A stretch of 64,000 nucleotides of DNA from Desulfovibrio desulfuricans (GTDB lineage: Bacteria > Desulfobacterota > Desulfovibrionia > Desulfovibrionales > Desulfovibrionaceae): the NCBI RefSeq assembly GCF_024460775.1, contig NZ_JANFYZ010000006.1:1-64000 (forward strand), in the 5' to 3' direction. How positions within the stretch are numbered: the first letter of the stretch is position 1; every line of letters starts with the position of its first letter. The translations under genes and the position numbers were made by a program. The notes under the pieces were generated by a model. It did no database searches. It was not told the DNA's origin and saw nothing but the letters and a program-made list of their open reading frames with translations. Positions 29,107 to 38,278 of this stretch are shown one piece after another.

Positions 29107-29684
29107 TGAACGCACGTAAAGTCAGAGAAGACCTGGGCCGCGCCAAGGCCTGTTGCGCGCGCCGCGATACGGAACGGGCGCTCTTTCTAACCATTTCGGC
29201 TCTCAAGGAGCTGGGCGGCCAGAGCGCTCCGCTTGATCTGCGCGGCGATTTTCGAGCCGCAGTGGCGGATCTGGCTGTTGATCCGGAGCTGAAAGCCGCC
29301 GGAGCGCCAGCCTTTGTCTATACTCCCGGTGCGGAAAAAGATCTGCTCCAGCTTCTCTCGCAGCTTTACCGCTCCCTGAAAGGGCAGGAAAAAGAAGAGG
29401 AATATCAGGCGGCCTTGCAGCGCAAGCTGAACCTTGACCACGGCTTCAGCGACGGCAAAAAGTTTCTGGCAGAGGGTAAGCCTTCAGAGGCTGATGCATG
29501 TTTTGCCGAGGCCCTCAAACACTACAAGGACGAAAAGGCCATCTTTGGCATGATGGCCCGGGCCATGATGGATGCGGGCGAATATGTGCGCGCCATCGGG
29601 CATGCGCGGGCCGGCCTCAAGGAATTGCCGGACGATGCGGAACTGACGCGCATTGTGGAGGAGTGCACCCGCCTGCGTCAGTAA
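29106..29684 (+). CDS. TPR-like protein of a glycosyltransferase locus
   Basis: This 192-residue, Ala- and Leu-rich helical protein has TPR-like units in its second half (KKFLAEGKPSEADACFAEALKHYKDE, MMARAMMDAGEYVRAIGHARAGLKELPDD). No signal peptide or membrane helix is visible. Its start is coupled to the stop of the frameshifted GT2 gene, so it probably assists that enzyme or its complex. The family is not recognised. Confidence 0.75.
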   Translation: MNARKVREDLGRAKACCARRDTERALFLTISALKELGGQSAPLDLRGDFRAAVADLAVDPELKAAGAPAFVYTPGAEKDLLQLLSQLYRSLKGQEKEEEYQAALQRKLNLDHGFSDGKKFLAEGKPSEADACFAEALKHYKDEKAIFGMMARAMMDAGEYVRAIGHARAGLKELPDDAELTRIVEECTRLRQ

Positions 29685-29756
29685 ATCTTTCGGCGTATTT
29701 TTTGCAACGTTCTGACGAAAACTTGGCGGCGGCAAAAGCTGCCGCAGGGAGTCGTC

Positions 29757-30014
29757 ATGAACGGTCACAATCACGTAAGGTCAGTTCCCTATATGGCATT
29801 GAGCGCGGCGCTCTTTGGCTGCGCACTGTTCTTTGCCGTTACCCTCTGGCGCGGCGAAAGCATGGGTGAAAGCGGACAGTTTGCCTATACCCCAGGTTTT
29901 GATGTGCGGGCGGATGTGGTCAATTCCGTGCGGGTTGTGCCGCTTGCGGGAACAGCCCTGCGCAGCCCCAGCGTGAACGCGGATAAATCCGCGGCTGTTT
30001 CCCTGGCCTACTAG
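29757..30014 (+). CDS. Small single-pass membrane protein, function unknown
   Basis: An 85-residue protein with GGGAG six bases before the ATG. Residues 11-31 (PYMALSAALFGCALFFAVTL) form one transmembrane or uncleaved signal helix; the rest is a polar extracytoplasmic tail. It follows the TPR gene by 72 bases on the same strand. I recognise no family. Confidence 0.6.
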   Translation: MNGHNHVRSVPYMALSAALFGCALFFAVTLWRGESMGESGQFAYTPGFDVRADVVNSVRVVPLAGTALRSPSVNADKSAAVSLAY

Positions 30015-30495
30015 GCTGTTTTTATTTTGAAAAGTTGGATTGCCTCTCAGTAGTAGCGGGCGGCCATTTTTTTGTGTATACTTTACCACCTTTTTTGATC
30101 TTGTTCTTTCAGCGGTCATTCTGCTGGAGGGCTGACGTGTCGCGCGTAGTTCTGAAAAGGAGATACAGAAGTGTATTTCTGGTCCGTTCTTTCTATCCAT
30201 ATCTGAAGATCACTAATCGGGAACGGTTCTTCCCTTTGTTTCAGATTGCAATTACCTGTAATTTTTACCGTATTGCTTGTAAAACATAGTAATTTGCCAT
30301 GTTATATTGACTTTGTTTCAGAATGTGCCTACATTGTACAAGATGCCCGATTAGAATGGATGAAAAGCCCTATTGTTCTCGTCACTGTAGTGCCATGTTT
30401 AACTTCCTTATTTCTCCATAATATTAGTGAGTTACTGACCGATACTTTTTGTTCGGCAATAACATCACGCATTCTTTAAAGGACATGTTTGCGTT
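30015..30495. other. AT-rich intergenic region upstream of hflK
   Basis: About 480 bp with reduced GC. The short open frames inside have no ribosome sites or recognisable products. One promoter can be supported (see 30307). No RNA gene was identified. Confidence 0.6.
30307..30335 (+). promoter_or_regulatory. Sigma70-type promoter, probably for hflKC
   Basis: TTGACT (30307-30312), a 17-base spacer, then TACATT (30330-30335). It would give a leader of about 155 bases before hflK. Confidence 0.5.
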
Positions 30496-31656
30496 ATGAA
30501 TTGGGACTGGGACAAACTTCAGGAAAAAAGACAGAAGCAGGGTTCTAACCCTCCGCCCCGACCTCCTCAGGATGTGGATTCTGACGATATGGGGCAGGAA
30601 GAAGAAACCCCTCGTGCCAGGCGCACCCCTTTTAACAACGGCCGTGGCCCCGGTGGCGAAAACCCTTTTTCCAAAATAGCCCGCATGCGCTTTCCCAACG
30701 GAAGGGCGGCTGGCCTTGTGGGTTTTGCCATTGTGGTTCTGTGGCTTCTCTCGGGTATTTATATTGTTAATCCCGATGAACAGGGCGTTGTGCTGCGTTT
30801 TGGCAAGTATGACCGCACCGAAGGGCCCGGCCCGCACTACGCGTGGCCTGTTCCCATTGAATCAGTATACAAGCCGCAGGTGACGCAGGTTTTGCGCAGC
30901 GAGGTGGGCTTCCGCTCCGTTGGGCAGGCGGCCACCTTCCAGCAGGGGCAGTTGCGCACTATTCCGGAGGAAGCCTCCATGCTCACGGGCGATGAAAACA
31001 TCGTCAACGTGCAGTTCAGTGTGCAATACAAGATCAGCGACCCTGTGGACTACCTTTTTAACGTTACCGCGCCCGCAGCGTTGGTGCGCAATGCCGCAGA
31101 GGCGGCCATGCGCGAGGTCATCGGCAACAGCCAGATCGACTCTGCCATTACCGATGGCAAGCTGAAAATTCAGAGCGAGGCCACCCAGTTGCTGCAAACC
31201 GTGCTTGACCGCTACGGTGCGGGCATACAGGTGCTGGCCGTGCAGTTGCAGGATGTGCACCCCCCGCACGAAGTTATTGACGCGTTCAAAGATGTGGCCA
31301 GCGCCCGTGAGGATAAAAGCCGCATCATTAACGAGGCCGAGGCCTACCGCAACGAGCTGCTGCCCAAGGCCAGGGGCCAGGCTGCCGCCATGGGCAACGA
31401 GGCCGCTGCCTATAGCGCAACGCGCGTGCGTAACGCCGAGGGTGATGCCTCCCGTTTTGAAGCCCTGCGCATAGAGCACGACAAGGCCCCCAAGGTCACG
31501 GAACAGCGCCTCTATTTTGAAGCAGTAGAAGACATTCTTTCCAACGCGAACGAAAAGGTGCTTATGGACAATCCGGCTGCTGGCCGTGCGCTGCCCTATC
31601 TCACCTTGCCTGGTCTCGGCGCTCCTGCTTCGCCCAAGACGCTGGAGAAGAAATAA
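30496..31656 (+). CDS. hflK: Membrane protease modulator HflK
   Basis: The 386-residue protein has the standard HflK layout: a Pro/Gly-rich cytoplasmic N-terminus (about 70 residues, DWDKLQEKRQKQGS), one transmembrane helix (about 73-93), then an SPFH/band 7 domain (NPDEQGVVLRFGKYDRTEGPGPHYAWP) and a long C-terminal helix. With HflC it forms the large cage around the membrane protease FtsH. hflC follows with a one-base TAATG overlap. Confidence 0.96.
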   Translation: MNWDWDKLQEKRQKQGSNPPPRPPQDVDSDDMGQEEETPRARRTPFNNGRGPGGENPFSKIARMRFPNGRAAGLVGFAIVVLWLLSGIYIVNPDEQGVVLRFGKYDRTEGPGPHYAWPVPIESVYKPQVTQVLRSEVGFRSVGQAATFQQGQLRTIPEEASMLTGDENIVNVQFSVQYKISDPVDYLFNVTAPAALVRNAAEAAMREVIGNSQIDSAITDGKLKIQSEATQLLQTVLDRYGAGIQVLAVQLQDVHPPHEVIDAFKDVASAREDKSRIINEAEAYRNELLPKARGQAAAMGNEAAAYSATRVRNAEGDASRFEALRIEHDKAPKVTEQRLYFEAVEDILSNANEKVLMDNPAAGRALPYLTLPGLGAPASPKTLEKK

Positions 31657-32504
31657 TGAGTAAAAATCCTCTGGTGCTGATTCTTGTTGCTCTGGTACTG
31701 CTTATCGTTGTTACCCAGGGATTCTTTACCGTTCACCAGACCCAGAAGGCTCTGGTATTGCAGCTGGGCGAACCGCTTTCGCGCGTGTACGGGCCTGGCC
31801 TGCATTTTAAAATTCCTTTTATCCAGAACGTGGTCTATTTCGATGCCCGTGTTCTGGACTATGAAGCGCGCTCCCGAGAGGCCTTTACCGTAGATAAAAA
31901 GGCCATTGTTCTTGATAACTATGCGCGCTGGAAGATCATTGATCCCCTGCAGTTTTACCGCACCATGCGTTCCATTCCCGGAGCGCAGGCGCGGCTGGAC
32001 GACGTTGTCTATTCACAACTGCGGGCACTTGTGGGTGCGTATACCCTTACAGAGGTCGTGTCCTCCCACAGGGCGGCCATCATGAAGGAAGTGACCAACA
32101 AGGTTTCCGACCTCATGCATGGCTACGGAGTCGAGGTGCTGGATGTGCGCATCAAGCGTACAGACCTGCCACCTGAAAACCAGCGTGCGATTTTTGGACG
32201 CATGCGGGCCGAACGTGAACGGCAGGCAAAGCAGTACCGTTCGGAAGGTGAAGAGGAGTCGACGCGTATCCGTTCCGATGCCGACCGCCAGCGCGCGGTT
32301 ATTCTGGCAGAGGCGGCGCGCGCCGCGCAGATTGAACGAGGACAGGGCGATGCCAAAGCGGCGTCAGTTTACGCCCAGGCCTATAACAAGGCCCCTCAGT
32401 TCTATGCGTATCAACGCTGGCTTGACGCCATGCGTAAATCGCTAAAAGAGAACAGCAAGCTGGTGCTTTCCAACGAAACGCCGCTGCTTAATCAGCAACA
32501 TTGA
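31656..32504 (+). CDS. hflC: Membrane protease modulator HflC
   Basis: The 282-residue protein has a transmembrane helix at residues 5-24, followed by the SPFH domain (TVHQTQKALVLQLGEPLS, GPGLHFKIPFIQNV) and the helical region with RMRAERERQAKQYRSEGEE. It is the obligate partner of HflK in the FtsH-HflKC complex. Its start overlaps the hflK stop, and the S24-type repressor gene lies 33 bases downstream on the same strand. Confidence 0.96.
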   Translation: MSKNPLVLILVALVLLIVVTQGFFTVHQTQKALVLQLGEPLSRVYGPGLHFKIPFIQNVVYFDARVLDYEARSREAFTVDKKAIVLDNYARWKIIDPLQFYRTMRSIPGAQARLDDVVYSQLRALVGAYTLTEVVSSHRAAIMKEVTNKVSDLMHGYGVEVLDVRIKRTDLPPENQRAIFGRMRAERERQAKQYRSEGEEESTRIRSDADRQRAVILAEAARAAQIERGQGDAKAASVYAQAYNKAPQFYAYQRWLDAMRKSLKENSKLVLSNETPLLNQQH

Positions 32505-32537
32505 TGCGTGGTTTTCCACGCCAGGAGTCAAAGAGTT

Positions 32538-33230
32538 ATGCCCGGTTTTGCAGAGATATATGAACGCATCAAGTTGGCCACCAACAGCCGCACGCAGGTT
32601 GAGCTGGCCGAGGTTCTGGACATCCGTCAGTCCAGTATTTCCGATGCGAAACGGCGCAATTCCGTGCCCGGTGACTGGTTCATGAAGCTTTTCGAGAAGT
32701 TTGGGCTGAACCCTGACTGGCTCAAGCAGGGTGTAGGCCCCATGTACTTGCGCACCGAGCAGGGTTATGTGCCTGAAGACGCACCGGCCTCCCTTGCCGA
32801 GACTGCTGCCCACTATGGCGACGCCATGGCCCGTGGCGGCATCCACTCCGTGTATGACGCCAAGTGCGTCTACAATGATGATGCCCCCCGTCCTGCTCTG
32901 GCTCTGGCGGGCAAGATATCGCTGCCGCTTTCACTCACCCGTGACGGCCTGCAGGTGCTGCGGGTGCGCGGCGCCAACATGGCCCCCCTTATCTCGGAAG
33001 GGGCGCATGTGGGTGTGGATACAATGGATACGGATGTGGTGTCTGGCCGCATCTATGCCATCTTTGCTCCCAATGAGGGCGTCGTGCTGCGCAGGGTGTT
33101 TTTGAACAGCACCCAGGATGGCTACGTGCTGCGTTCCGAGGCTGCAAGCTTCCCCGAAACCCAGTTGGCTGCGGGCCTGCTTGCCAAGCGCATGCTTGGC
33201 CGCGTGGCGTGGGTGTTGCAGGAAGTGTAG
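32538..33230 (+). CDS. CI/LexA-type regulator with degenerate S24 domain
   Basis: This 230-residue protein starts at 32538 (AGGAG upstream); the ten codons before it are leader. The N-terminus (IYERIKLATNSRTQVELAEVLDIRQSSISDAKRR) is a CI-type helix-turn-helix, followed by a linker and a C-terminal S24/LexA-like fold. The position of the catalytic Ser in GDSM reads GANM, and the position of the catalytic Lys in VKR reads VLRR. Self-cleavage is therefore unlikely, so it may respond to a ligand or partner rather than to RecA. It sits between hflC and the MltB-like gene and could be part of the hflKC transcript. Confidence 0.85.
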   Translation: MPGFAEIYERIKLATNSRTQVELAEVLDIRQSSISDAKRRNSVPGDWFMKLFEKFGLNPDWLKQGVGPMYLRTEQGYVPEDAPASLAETAAHYGDAMARGGIHSVYDAKCVYNDDAPRPALALAGKISLPLSLTRDGLQVLRVRGANMAPLISEGAHVGVDTMDTDVVSGRIYAIFAPNEGVVLRRVFLNSTQDGYVLRSEAASFPETQLAAGLLAKRMLGRVAWVLQEV

Positions 33231-33234
33231 AAAA

Positions 33235-34644
33235 ATGATGCTGCAACCGGCTTTTGCCGTTCATTCGTTTTGCCGAAGAGCCTGGTCGGTATGTGGTCTT
33301 GCGGGCTGTCTGCTGCTGTGCGCCTGTAGCGGCGCACAGACAGCGGCCTCACGCGGTGGGGACGGTATTACATCATATGATTTGCCGTCCTCTCCTGCTG
33401 CAAGCCAGCCTTCCTACAGCCCGGCTGGGGCACCCCCTGCCGCTCCGTCAAACACGGCGCAGGGCTACGCGACCCCTAATTATTCCGGCGGGTATGCGGG
33501 CGGCAGCAACGGTGCGGGCACTACAGCGGCCCCAAGCTATGGCGAGCCGCAAAGTCAGGCTCCAGGCTATGCCGCGCCAGCTCCAACATATGCGCCCTCG
33601 CCAGCGCCAACATATGCCCCGTCATATCAGCAAAGCCAGCCGCAACCAGCGGCAGGCTCCGCTGCCATTGCTCCCGCATGGCGGCCCCTGGCAGATCGGC
33701 TTGCAGCTGACGGGCTTTCCGGCCCGAGGGTGGACGCCCTGCTGGCTACACTCAGCGCCACGCCCACGCAGTCGCCCATGGGCAGAAAAATGCGTGAGCT
33801 GTATAACCGCAAATTTTTCCCCAAGCCGCCTTCCACCGCACCTGCGGCCCTGTATTACAAGGGCGTGCTGACCGATGCCAATGTGCAGTTGTGCCGCCAG
33901 TTTGTGGCGCAGAACAAGCGCGCCTTTGATCAGGCCGAGGCCCGTTTTGGCGTGCCTTCATCCATAGCTGTATCCCTGCTGTTTGTGGAAACCCGCCTTG
34001 GCAAGGTGCTGGCCGACGTGCCGGAAAACGCCTTTTACACGCTTGCCAGTATGTCGGTAACGCGTCAGCCCTCTGATATCCCTGACTGGCTGCCGCGCAT
34101 GCCCGGCTATCAGGAGCACCTCGACTGGTTTGCCGAAATCATGCCCAAACGGGCGGATTGGGCCTACAAGGAAGTAAAGGCCCTGGTGGAGCACATGTTG
34201 CGCGACAATATTGATCCGCACCATCTGCCGAGCTCCATTTACGGAGCTGTGGGTCTGTGCCAGTTCATGCCCTCCAATATTGCCACGTACGGCGCGGACG
34301 GCGACGGCGATGGCAAGGTTGATCTGTTCACCATCCCCGATGCTGTGGCAAGTCTTTCCAACTATCTCGCCAAACATGGCTGGAAGCCCGGTCTGCCGCG
34401 CGCAAGGCAGCATCAGATACTTATGGCCTACAACCATGCCGCCATCTACGCCAACACCATTTTGGCCCTGTCAGACATGATCAACGGCGCGCCTTCGCCA
34501 GAGGCGTCGGCCAAGCCCGCCCCTGCCACTGCGGGCAAGCCTGCTCCAGCAAAAACTGGCAAGGCCGCTCCGGCCAAGGCTGCCAAACCTGCTGCGGCCA
34601 AACCGGCGAGCAAAGCTCCCAAGCCGGTTAAGCCCACAAACTGA
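33235..34644 (+). CDS. MltB-family lytic murein transglycosylase lipoprotein
   Basis: About 469 residues from the ATG at 33235 (GGAAG upstream). A lipoprotein signal ends at a lipobox-like LCAC near residue 30. A Pro/Tyr/Ser/Ala-rich linker of about 110 residues follows, then the SLT_2 catalytic domain: the Glu in FVETRLGK is the predicted catalytic acid and GLCQFMPSNIATYGADGDGDG is conserved. The Lys/Ala/Pro-rich tail (repeats of KPA/KAA) could bind peptidoglycan or be unstructured. It should cleave glycan strands with 1,6-anhydro-MurNAc formation. A strong terminator follows. Confidence 0.93.
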   Translation: MMLQPAFAVHSFCRRAWSVCGLAGCLLLCACSGAQTAASRGGDGITSYDLPSSPAASQPSYSPAGAPPAAPSNTAQGYATPNYSGGYAGGSNGAGTTAAPSYGEPQSQAPGYAAPAPTYAPSPAPTYAPSYQQSQPQPAAGSAAIAPAWRPLADRLAADGLSGPRVDALLATLSATPTQSPMGRKMRELYNRKFFPKPPSTAPAALYYKGVLTDANVQLCRQFVAQNKRAFDQAEARFGVPSSIAVSLLFVETRLGKVLADVPENAFYTLASMSVTRQPSDIPDWLPRMPGYQEHLDWFAEIMPKRADWAYKEVKALVEHMLRDNIDPHHLPSSIYGAVGLCQFMPSNIATYGADGDGDGKVDLFTIPDAVASLSNYLAKHGWKPGLPRARQHQILMAYNHAAIYANTILALSDMINGAPSPEASAKPAPATAGKPAPAKTGKAAPAKAAKPAAAKPASKAPKPVKPTN

Positions 34645-34666
34645 CGGTTTTAATTTATCGATACAT

Positions 34667-34702
34667 CATCCCGCTGTCCTTTGGTCAGCGGGATGTTTTT
34701 TT
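34667..34702 (+). terminator. Terminator after the MltB-like gene
   Basis: CATCCCGCTG (34667-34676) pairs perfectly with CAGCGGGATG (34686-34695), followed by seven T. Confidence 0.95.
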
Positions 34703-34853
34703 GCCTGTGGCAAAACACGCACGGTCAGACATTAATACCGGGCTGTTGCCCGATCCGGACAGGTATGGCTGGAATCCGGGCTGCTTCTGCTGCCGATTGA
34801 ATGCGACGCAGGGCAATCTTGCCATCCCTTTATTGCGGTGGCATACTTTGAGG

Positions 34854-35516
34854 ATGAACACCAATTCCGGCGCGCAGCCCCCTCTGAAAGAAAGCAACCG
34901 GCCTCTGGCCGACCTGCCTCCCTTGCCATCGCTTTGCAGCGCGGGCGCTCTGCGGCCCGTACCCAGTGAAGCCGCATGCCTGGCCCTGTGGGACAAATAC
35001 GGCATGCTGCCGAACATTCGGCGGCATTCCTTGCTGGTGGCGCACGTGGCAGCCATGCTGGCCCAGCGGGCGGCAGACAGGGGCTTTGCCGTGCGCGTTC
35101 CCGAGGTTCGCGCTGGCGGCCTTTTGCACGATATTGCCAAGACCTACTGCGTCAAGCACGGCGGCAGCCACGCGCAGGTAGGCGCGGCCTGGACTGTGGC
35201 TGAAACGGGTAATTATGCCATTGCACAGGGCGTGATGATGCATGTGTGGTGGCCGTGGGCCTTGCCGCAGGGGCCGGGAATCTGTTCACTGCCTTTTTTT
35301 GTGATCTATGCCGACAAGCGCATCAGGCATGATGCCTGCGTGACGCTTGAAGAACGCTACGAAGACCTGCTTGAGCGCTATGGCCGTACCGAGGCTGCGC
35401 GCGAGGGCATTGGCGTTGCCTACAGACAGGGAAAAAATATTGAAAGCGCCCTTGAGGCGCAGCTGGGATGGGCCTTACATGAAAATTCTTTTGATTGCGG
35501 GCGGGTGGTCCACTGA
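34854..35516 (+). CDS. HD-domain phosphohydrolase
   Basis: This 220-residue protein has HD-superfamily metal motifs: His in NIRRHSLLVAHVA, HDIAK, and HGGSHAQVGA. It resembles small HD hydrolases that act on nucleotides or phosphoesters. The ATG at 34854 has only GAGG close upstream, so the exact start is uncertain. It overlaps the start of the ligase gene by 38 bases, indicating one transcript; the link to cell-wall synthesis is by position only. Confidence 0.85.
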   Translation: MNTNSGAQPPLKESNRPLADLPPLPSLCSAGALRPVPSEAACLALWDKYGMLPNIRRHSLLVAHVAAMLAQRAADRGFAVRVPEVRAGGLLHDIAKTYCVKHGGSHAQVGAAWTVAETGNYAIAQGVMMHVWWPWALPQGPGICSLPFFVIYADKRIRHDACVTLEERYEDLLERYGRTEAAREGIGVAYRQGKNIESALEAQLGWALHENSFDCGRVVH

Positions 35517-36393
35517 GCGTGAAGTTTCGCTCAACGGGGCGCGCGCCATGCAGGAGGCGCTTGCGCAACGCGGCCATTCGGTAACGTTTTTTGACCTGCT
35601 TTCGGGCTTCGACTGCCTGCTTGAGACAGCAGCAGCGCACGATTTTGCCCTCATCAACCTGCACGGCGCACCCGGCGAGGACGGCCTTGTGCAGGCCATG
35701 CTTGAGCGGGTGGGCTGCCCATACCAGGGTTCCGGCCCTGCGGGGTCTTTTCTGGCGCTCAACAAGAGTGCTGCCAAGCAGATATTCCGGCAGGCGGGCC
35801 TGCCCACGGCAGACTGGGAATTTTTGCCTTGCGCCCCCGAGGCTGGCTGGCAGCCTCGCTTGCCCTATCCGCTCTTTGTCAAAAGCAATACGGGCGGGTC
35901 TTCGCTGCGCATGGGCCGCGCCAGCAACCGGGCCGAGCTTGACGCTGTGCTGGCATCCATTTTTGCCGCTGGCGACGAGGTCATCATGGAACCCGTGCTC
36001 GCAGGGCGGGAAGTAACTTGCGGCATTCTGGGCGAGGAAGCCCTGCCGCCCATTCTTATTGAGCCTGTGGCTGGCGATTTTTTTGACTATGAAAGCAAGT
36101 ACGCCAAGGACGGGGCGCGCGAGATATGCCCCGCGCCCATCAGCGAAGCGCTGACCTCCCGCGTGCAGGAGCTTGCACTTGCAGCGCACAAGGCTCTTGG
36201 CCTGAGCGGCTATAGCCGGGCCGATTTTATTCTTGGCCCGGACGACAGCCTGACCATTCTTGAGGTAAACACCCTGCCGGGCATGACGGCCACCAGCCTT
36301 GTGCCGCGCGAGGCCCGTACTGTGGGCATGGATTTTGGCCAGCTGCTTGAGCGCCTTATAGAGCTTGGCATGGCCGGGCAGGCTCGCGGCTGA
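35479..36393 (+). CDS. ddl: D-alanine--D-alanine ligase
   Basis: The 304-residue protein shows the ATP-grasp layout: AGGWSTEREVSLNGA at the N-terminus, the Gly-rich GEDGLVQAMLE/YQGSGPAGSFLALNK segment, the ATP-binding FVKSNTGGSS, and the metal and product site YSRADFILGPDD...ILEVNTLPGMT. It makes the D-Ala-D-Ala dipeptide for peptidoglycan in the cytoplasm. Its start lies inside the HD gene, so expression is coupled. Length is normal. Confidence 0.95.
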   Translation: MKILLIAGGWSTEREVSLNGARAMQEALAQRGHSVTFFDLLSGFDCLLETAAAHDFALINLHGAPGEDGLVQAMLERVGCPYQGSGPAGSFLALNKSAAKQIFRQAGLPTADWEFLPCAPEAGWQPRLPYPLFVKSNTGGSSLRMGRASNRAELDAVLASIFAAGDEVIMEPVLAGREVTCGILGEEALPPILIEPVAGDFFDYESKYAKDGAREICPAPISEALTSRVQELALAAHKALGLSGYSRADFILGPDDSLTILEVNTLPGMTATSLVPREARTVGMDFGQLLERLIELGMAGQARG

Positions 36394-36432
36394 CAACCTG
36401 GATTGCCGATGTTGAAGGGCAAGGGAGTTTCA

Positions 36433-37254
36433 ATGTCTGAAGCGTTGTCCCATCCAGCCGGTTTGGTTGACCAGCGGCATAAACGACATGCGCGTTTTGT
36501 GCCCATTGATTTGGGCACATGGCCAAGACGCCAGTACTTTGACTACTATTTCAATAAAATAAAGTGCCGCTACTCCATTACGGCGCAGGTGGACATAACC
36601 GGCTTGATGCAGGCGCGCGAGGGGCGCAGGTTTTTTCCCTGCCTGCTTTATCTGCTTATGGCCGCTGTCAACGGAGAGTCGACCCCAGCAGAGAGCTGCT
36701 CCGACACACCGGCGGCTAAGGACGAACACAGCCGGAGCAGCGTGCAGATGCCCTTGCCATTGCCGGAAGGCGGCTGGCCGGGCAAGGATGTGAGCCGTAC
36801 CTTTCGCCTGTCGATGGACGCGGAGGGCAATCTTGGCTGGTGGACGTTCTGCAACCCGGTTTATACGCTGTTTCATCAGAGCGATTGCAGCTTTTCTGAT
36901 GTATGGAGCGAATGGACTGCGGATTTTTCCACATTTTATTCCCGCGTGCTGGAAGACATGGCACGTTATGGCGGCGTAACCGGGGTAACGGCACGCCCGG
37001 ACAAGCCCGGCAACTTTTGTTCCATATCCTCGTTGCCCTGGCTTTCATTTACTTCTTTTGCACAGGATACGTACGCAGAATCCCGCATGTTTTTTCCTCT
37101 GCTACGCGCAGGCAAACACTATGAGCAGAGCGGCAGAACGCTGCTGCCGCTGTCTGTCTGCGTGCACCATGCAGTGGCTGACGGGTTTCACACCTCGTGG
37201 CTGTTCTGCCGCGTGCAACACCTCGCGAACGTGGCCAAGCTCTGGCTGCGCTGA
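36433..37254 (+). CDS. Chloramphenicol acetyltransferase-like enzyme (CatA type)
   Basis: The 273-residue protein starts at 36433 (AAGGGAG upstream). The active-site signature VHHAVADGFH contains the expected catalytic His246 and Asp250. CNPVYTLFH and the N-terminal WPRRQYFDYY match type A CAT. Between about residues 75 and 115 it carries an extra loop (ESTPAESCSDTPAAKDEHS) and is about 50 residues longer than classical CAT. It should be a trimeric acetyl-CoA-dependent O-acetyltransferase; whether chloramphenicol is the natural substrate is unknown. Confidence 0.88.
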   Translation: MSEALSHPAGLVDQRHKRHARFVPIDLGTWPRRQYFDYYFNKIKCRYSITAQVDITGLMQAREGRRFFPCLLYLLMAAVNGESTPAESCSDTPAAKDEHSRSSVQMPLPLPEGGWPGKDVSRTFRLSMDAEGNLGWWTFCNPVYTLFHQSDCSFSDVWSEWTADFSTFYSRVLEDMARYGGVTGVTARPDKPGNFCSISSLPWLSFTSFAQDTYAESRMFFPLLRAGKHYEQSGRTLLPLSVCVHHAVADGFHTSWLFCRVQHLANVAKLWLR

Positions 37255-37360
37255 GCGGCTGGCACTGCCACTACTCCTTTGGGCCAGCCCCTTTGCGGAA
37301 TTTTTGTCACAAGCCGCCCCTGGCTCAGTGATAAACCACTTTTTTTATCCGGTTGGGTTC

Positions 37361-38278
37361 ATGACGCACAGCAAAACTCTGACAGGTCACATGGCGGCGC
37401 TGTTCTGCATTATCGTGTGGGGCACTACATTTATTTCCACAAAGGTTCTGCTGCGCGCTTTTACGCCTGTGGAAATTCTTTTTTTCCGCTTTTTGCTGGG
37501 CTATGCGGCCTTGTGGCTTGCCTGCCCGCGCTTGCTGCGCATTACGGACAAACGGCAGGAGGTGTTGTTCGCCTTAGCTGGGCTGTGTGGCGTGACACTC
37601 TATTTTCTGCTTGAGAATATTGCCCTTACCTACACGTTTGCCTCAAATGTGGGCGTGATTGTGGCCATATCGCCGTTTTTTGCAGGTTTGCTGGCCTTCT
37701 GGCTGCTGCGGGCCGAGCGTCCGGGGCTGAACTTCTTTTTGGGCTTTGTGGCTGCCATGCTGGGCATTGGCCTCATCAGCTTTAGCGGCAGCACGCAACT
37801 GCGTCTCAATCCTCTTGGGGATGTACTTGCCGTGCTGGCCGGGCTTTCGTGGGCCGGGTATTCCATTTTGACGCGCAAGCTCATGGCCTTTGGCTATAAC
37901 AGCCTGATGGTCACAAGACGCTGTTTTTTTTACGGCCTGCTGTTCATGCTGCCTTGCCTGCCGTTTATGGAATTCCATCTGGGGCTGGAGCGTCTGGAAA
38001 ATCCGGTTAACAGCCTCAACCTGCTGTTTCTGGGGTTGGGGGCGTCCGCCCTGTGTTTTGTGGCCTGGACATTTGCCATACAGCGGCTTGGTGCTGTCAA
38101 AAGCTGCGTGTACATCTATCTTGTTCCCGTTGTCACGGTGGTTACTGCTGTTCTGGTGCTGCATGAGCGGATTACCTGGATGGCGGCGCTTGGAACAGCC
38201 CTGACGCTGGTTGGATTGGGCATTTCTGAAATGCGCAATTTGAGCCTGATGAAAAAGGCGGAGCAGCTGGGCAAGTGA
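37361..38278 (+). CDS. EamA/DMT-family transporter
   Basis: This 305-residue protein has about ten hydrophobic helices in two EamA repeats (the first from AALFCIIVWGTTFISTKVLL, the second from GDVLAVLAGLSWAGYSILTRKLM). It probably exports a small metabolite such as an amino acid. The ATG at 37361 lacks a strong ribosome site. It follows the CAT-like gene by 106 bases. Confidence 0.9.
   Translation: MTHSKTLTGHMAALFCIIVWGTTFISTKVLLRAFTPVEILFFRFLLGYAALWLACPRLLRITDKRQEVLFALAGLCGVTLYFLLENIALTYTFASNVGVIVAISPFFAGLLAFWLLRAERPGLNFFLGFVAAMLGIGLISFSGSTQLRLNPLGDVLAVLAGLSWAGYSILTRKLMAFGYNSLMVTRRCFFYGLLFMLPCLPFMEFHLGLERLENPVNSLNLLFLGLGASALCFVAWTFAIQRLGAVKSCVYIYLVPVVTVVTAVLVLHERITWMAALGTALTLVGLGISEMRNLSLMKKAEQLGK

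Noticed and set aside
30035..30479. Two short open frames upstream of hflK
   Set aside because: AT-rich intergenic sequence with no ribosome sites; one overlaps a predicted promoter.
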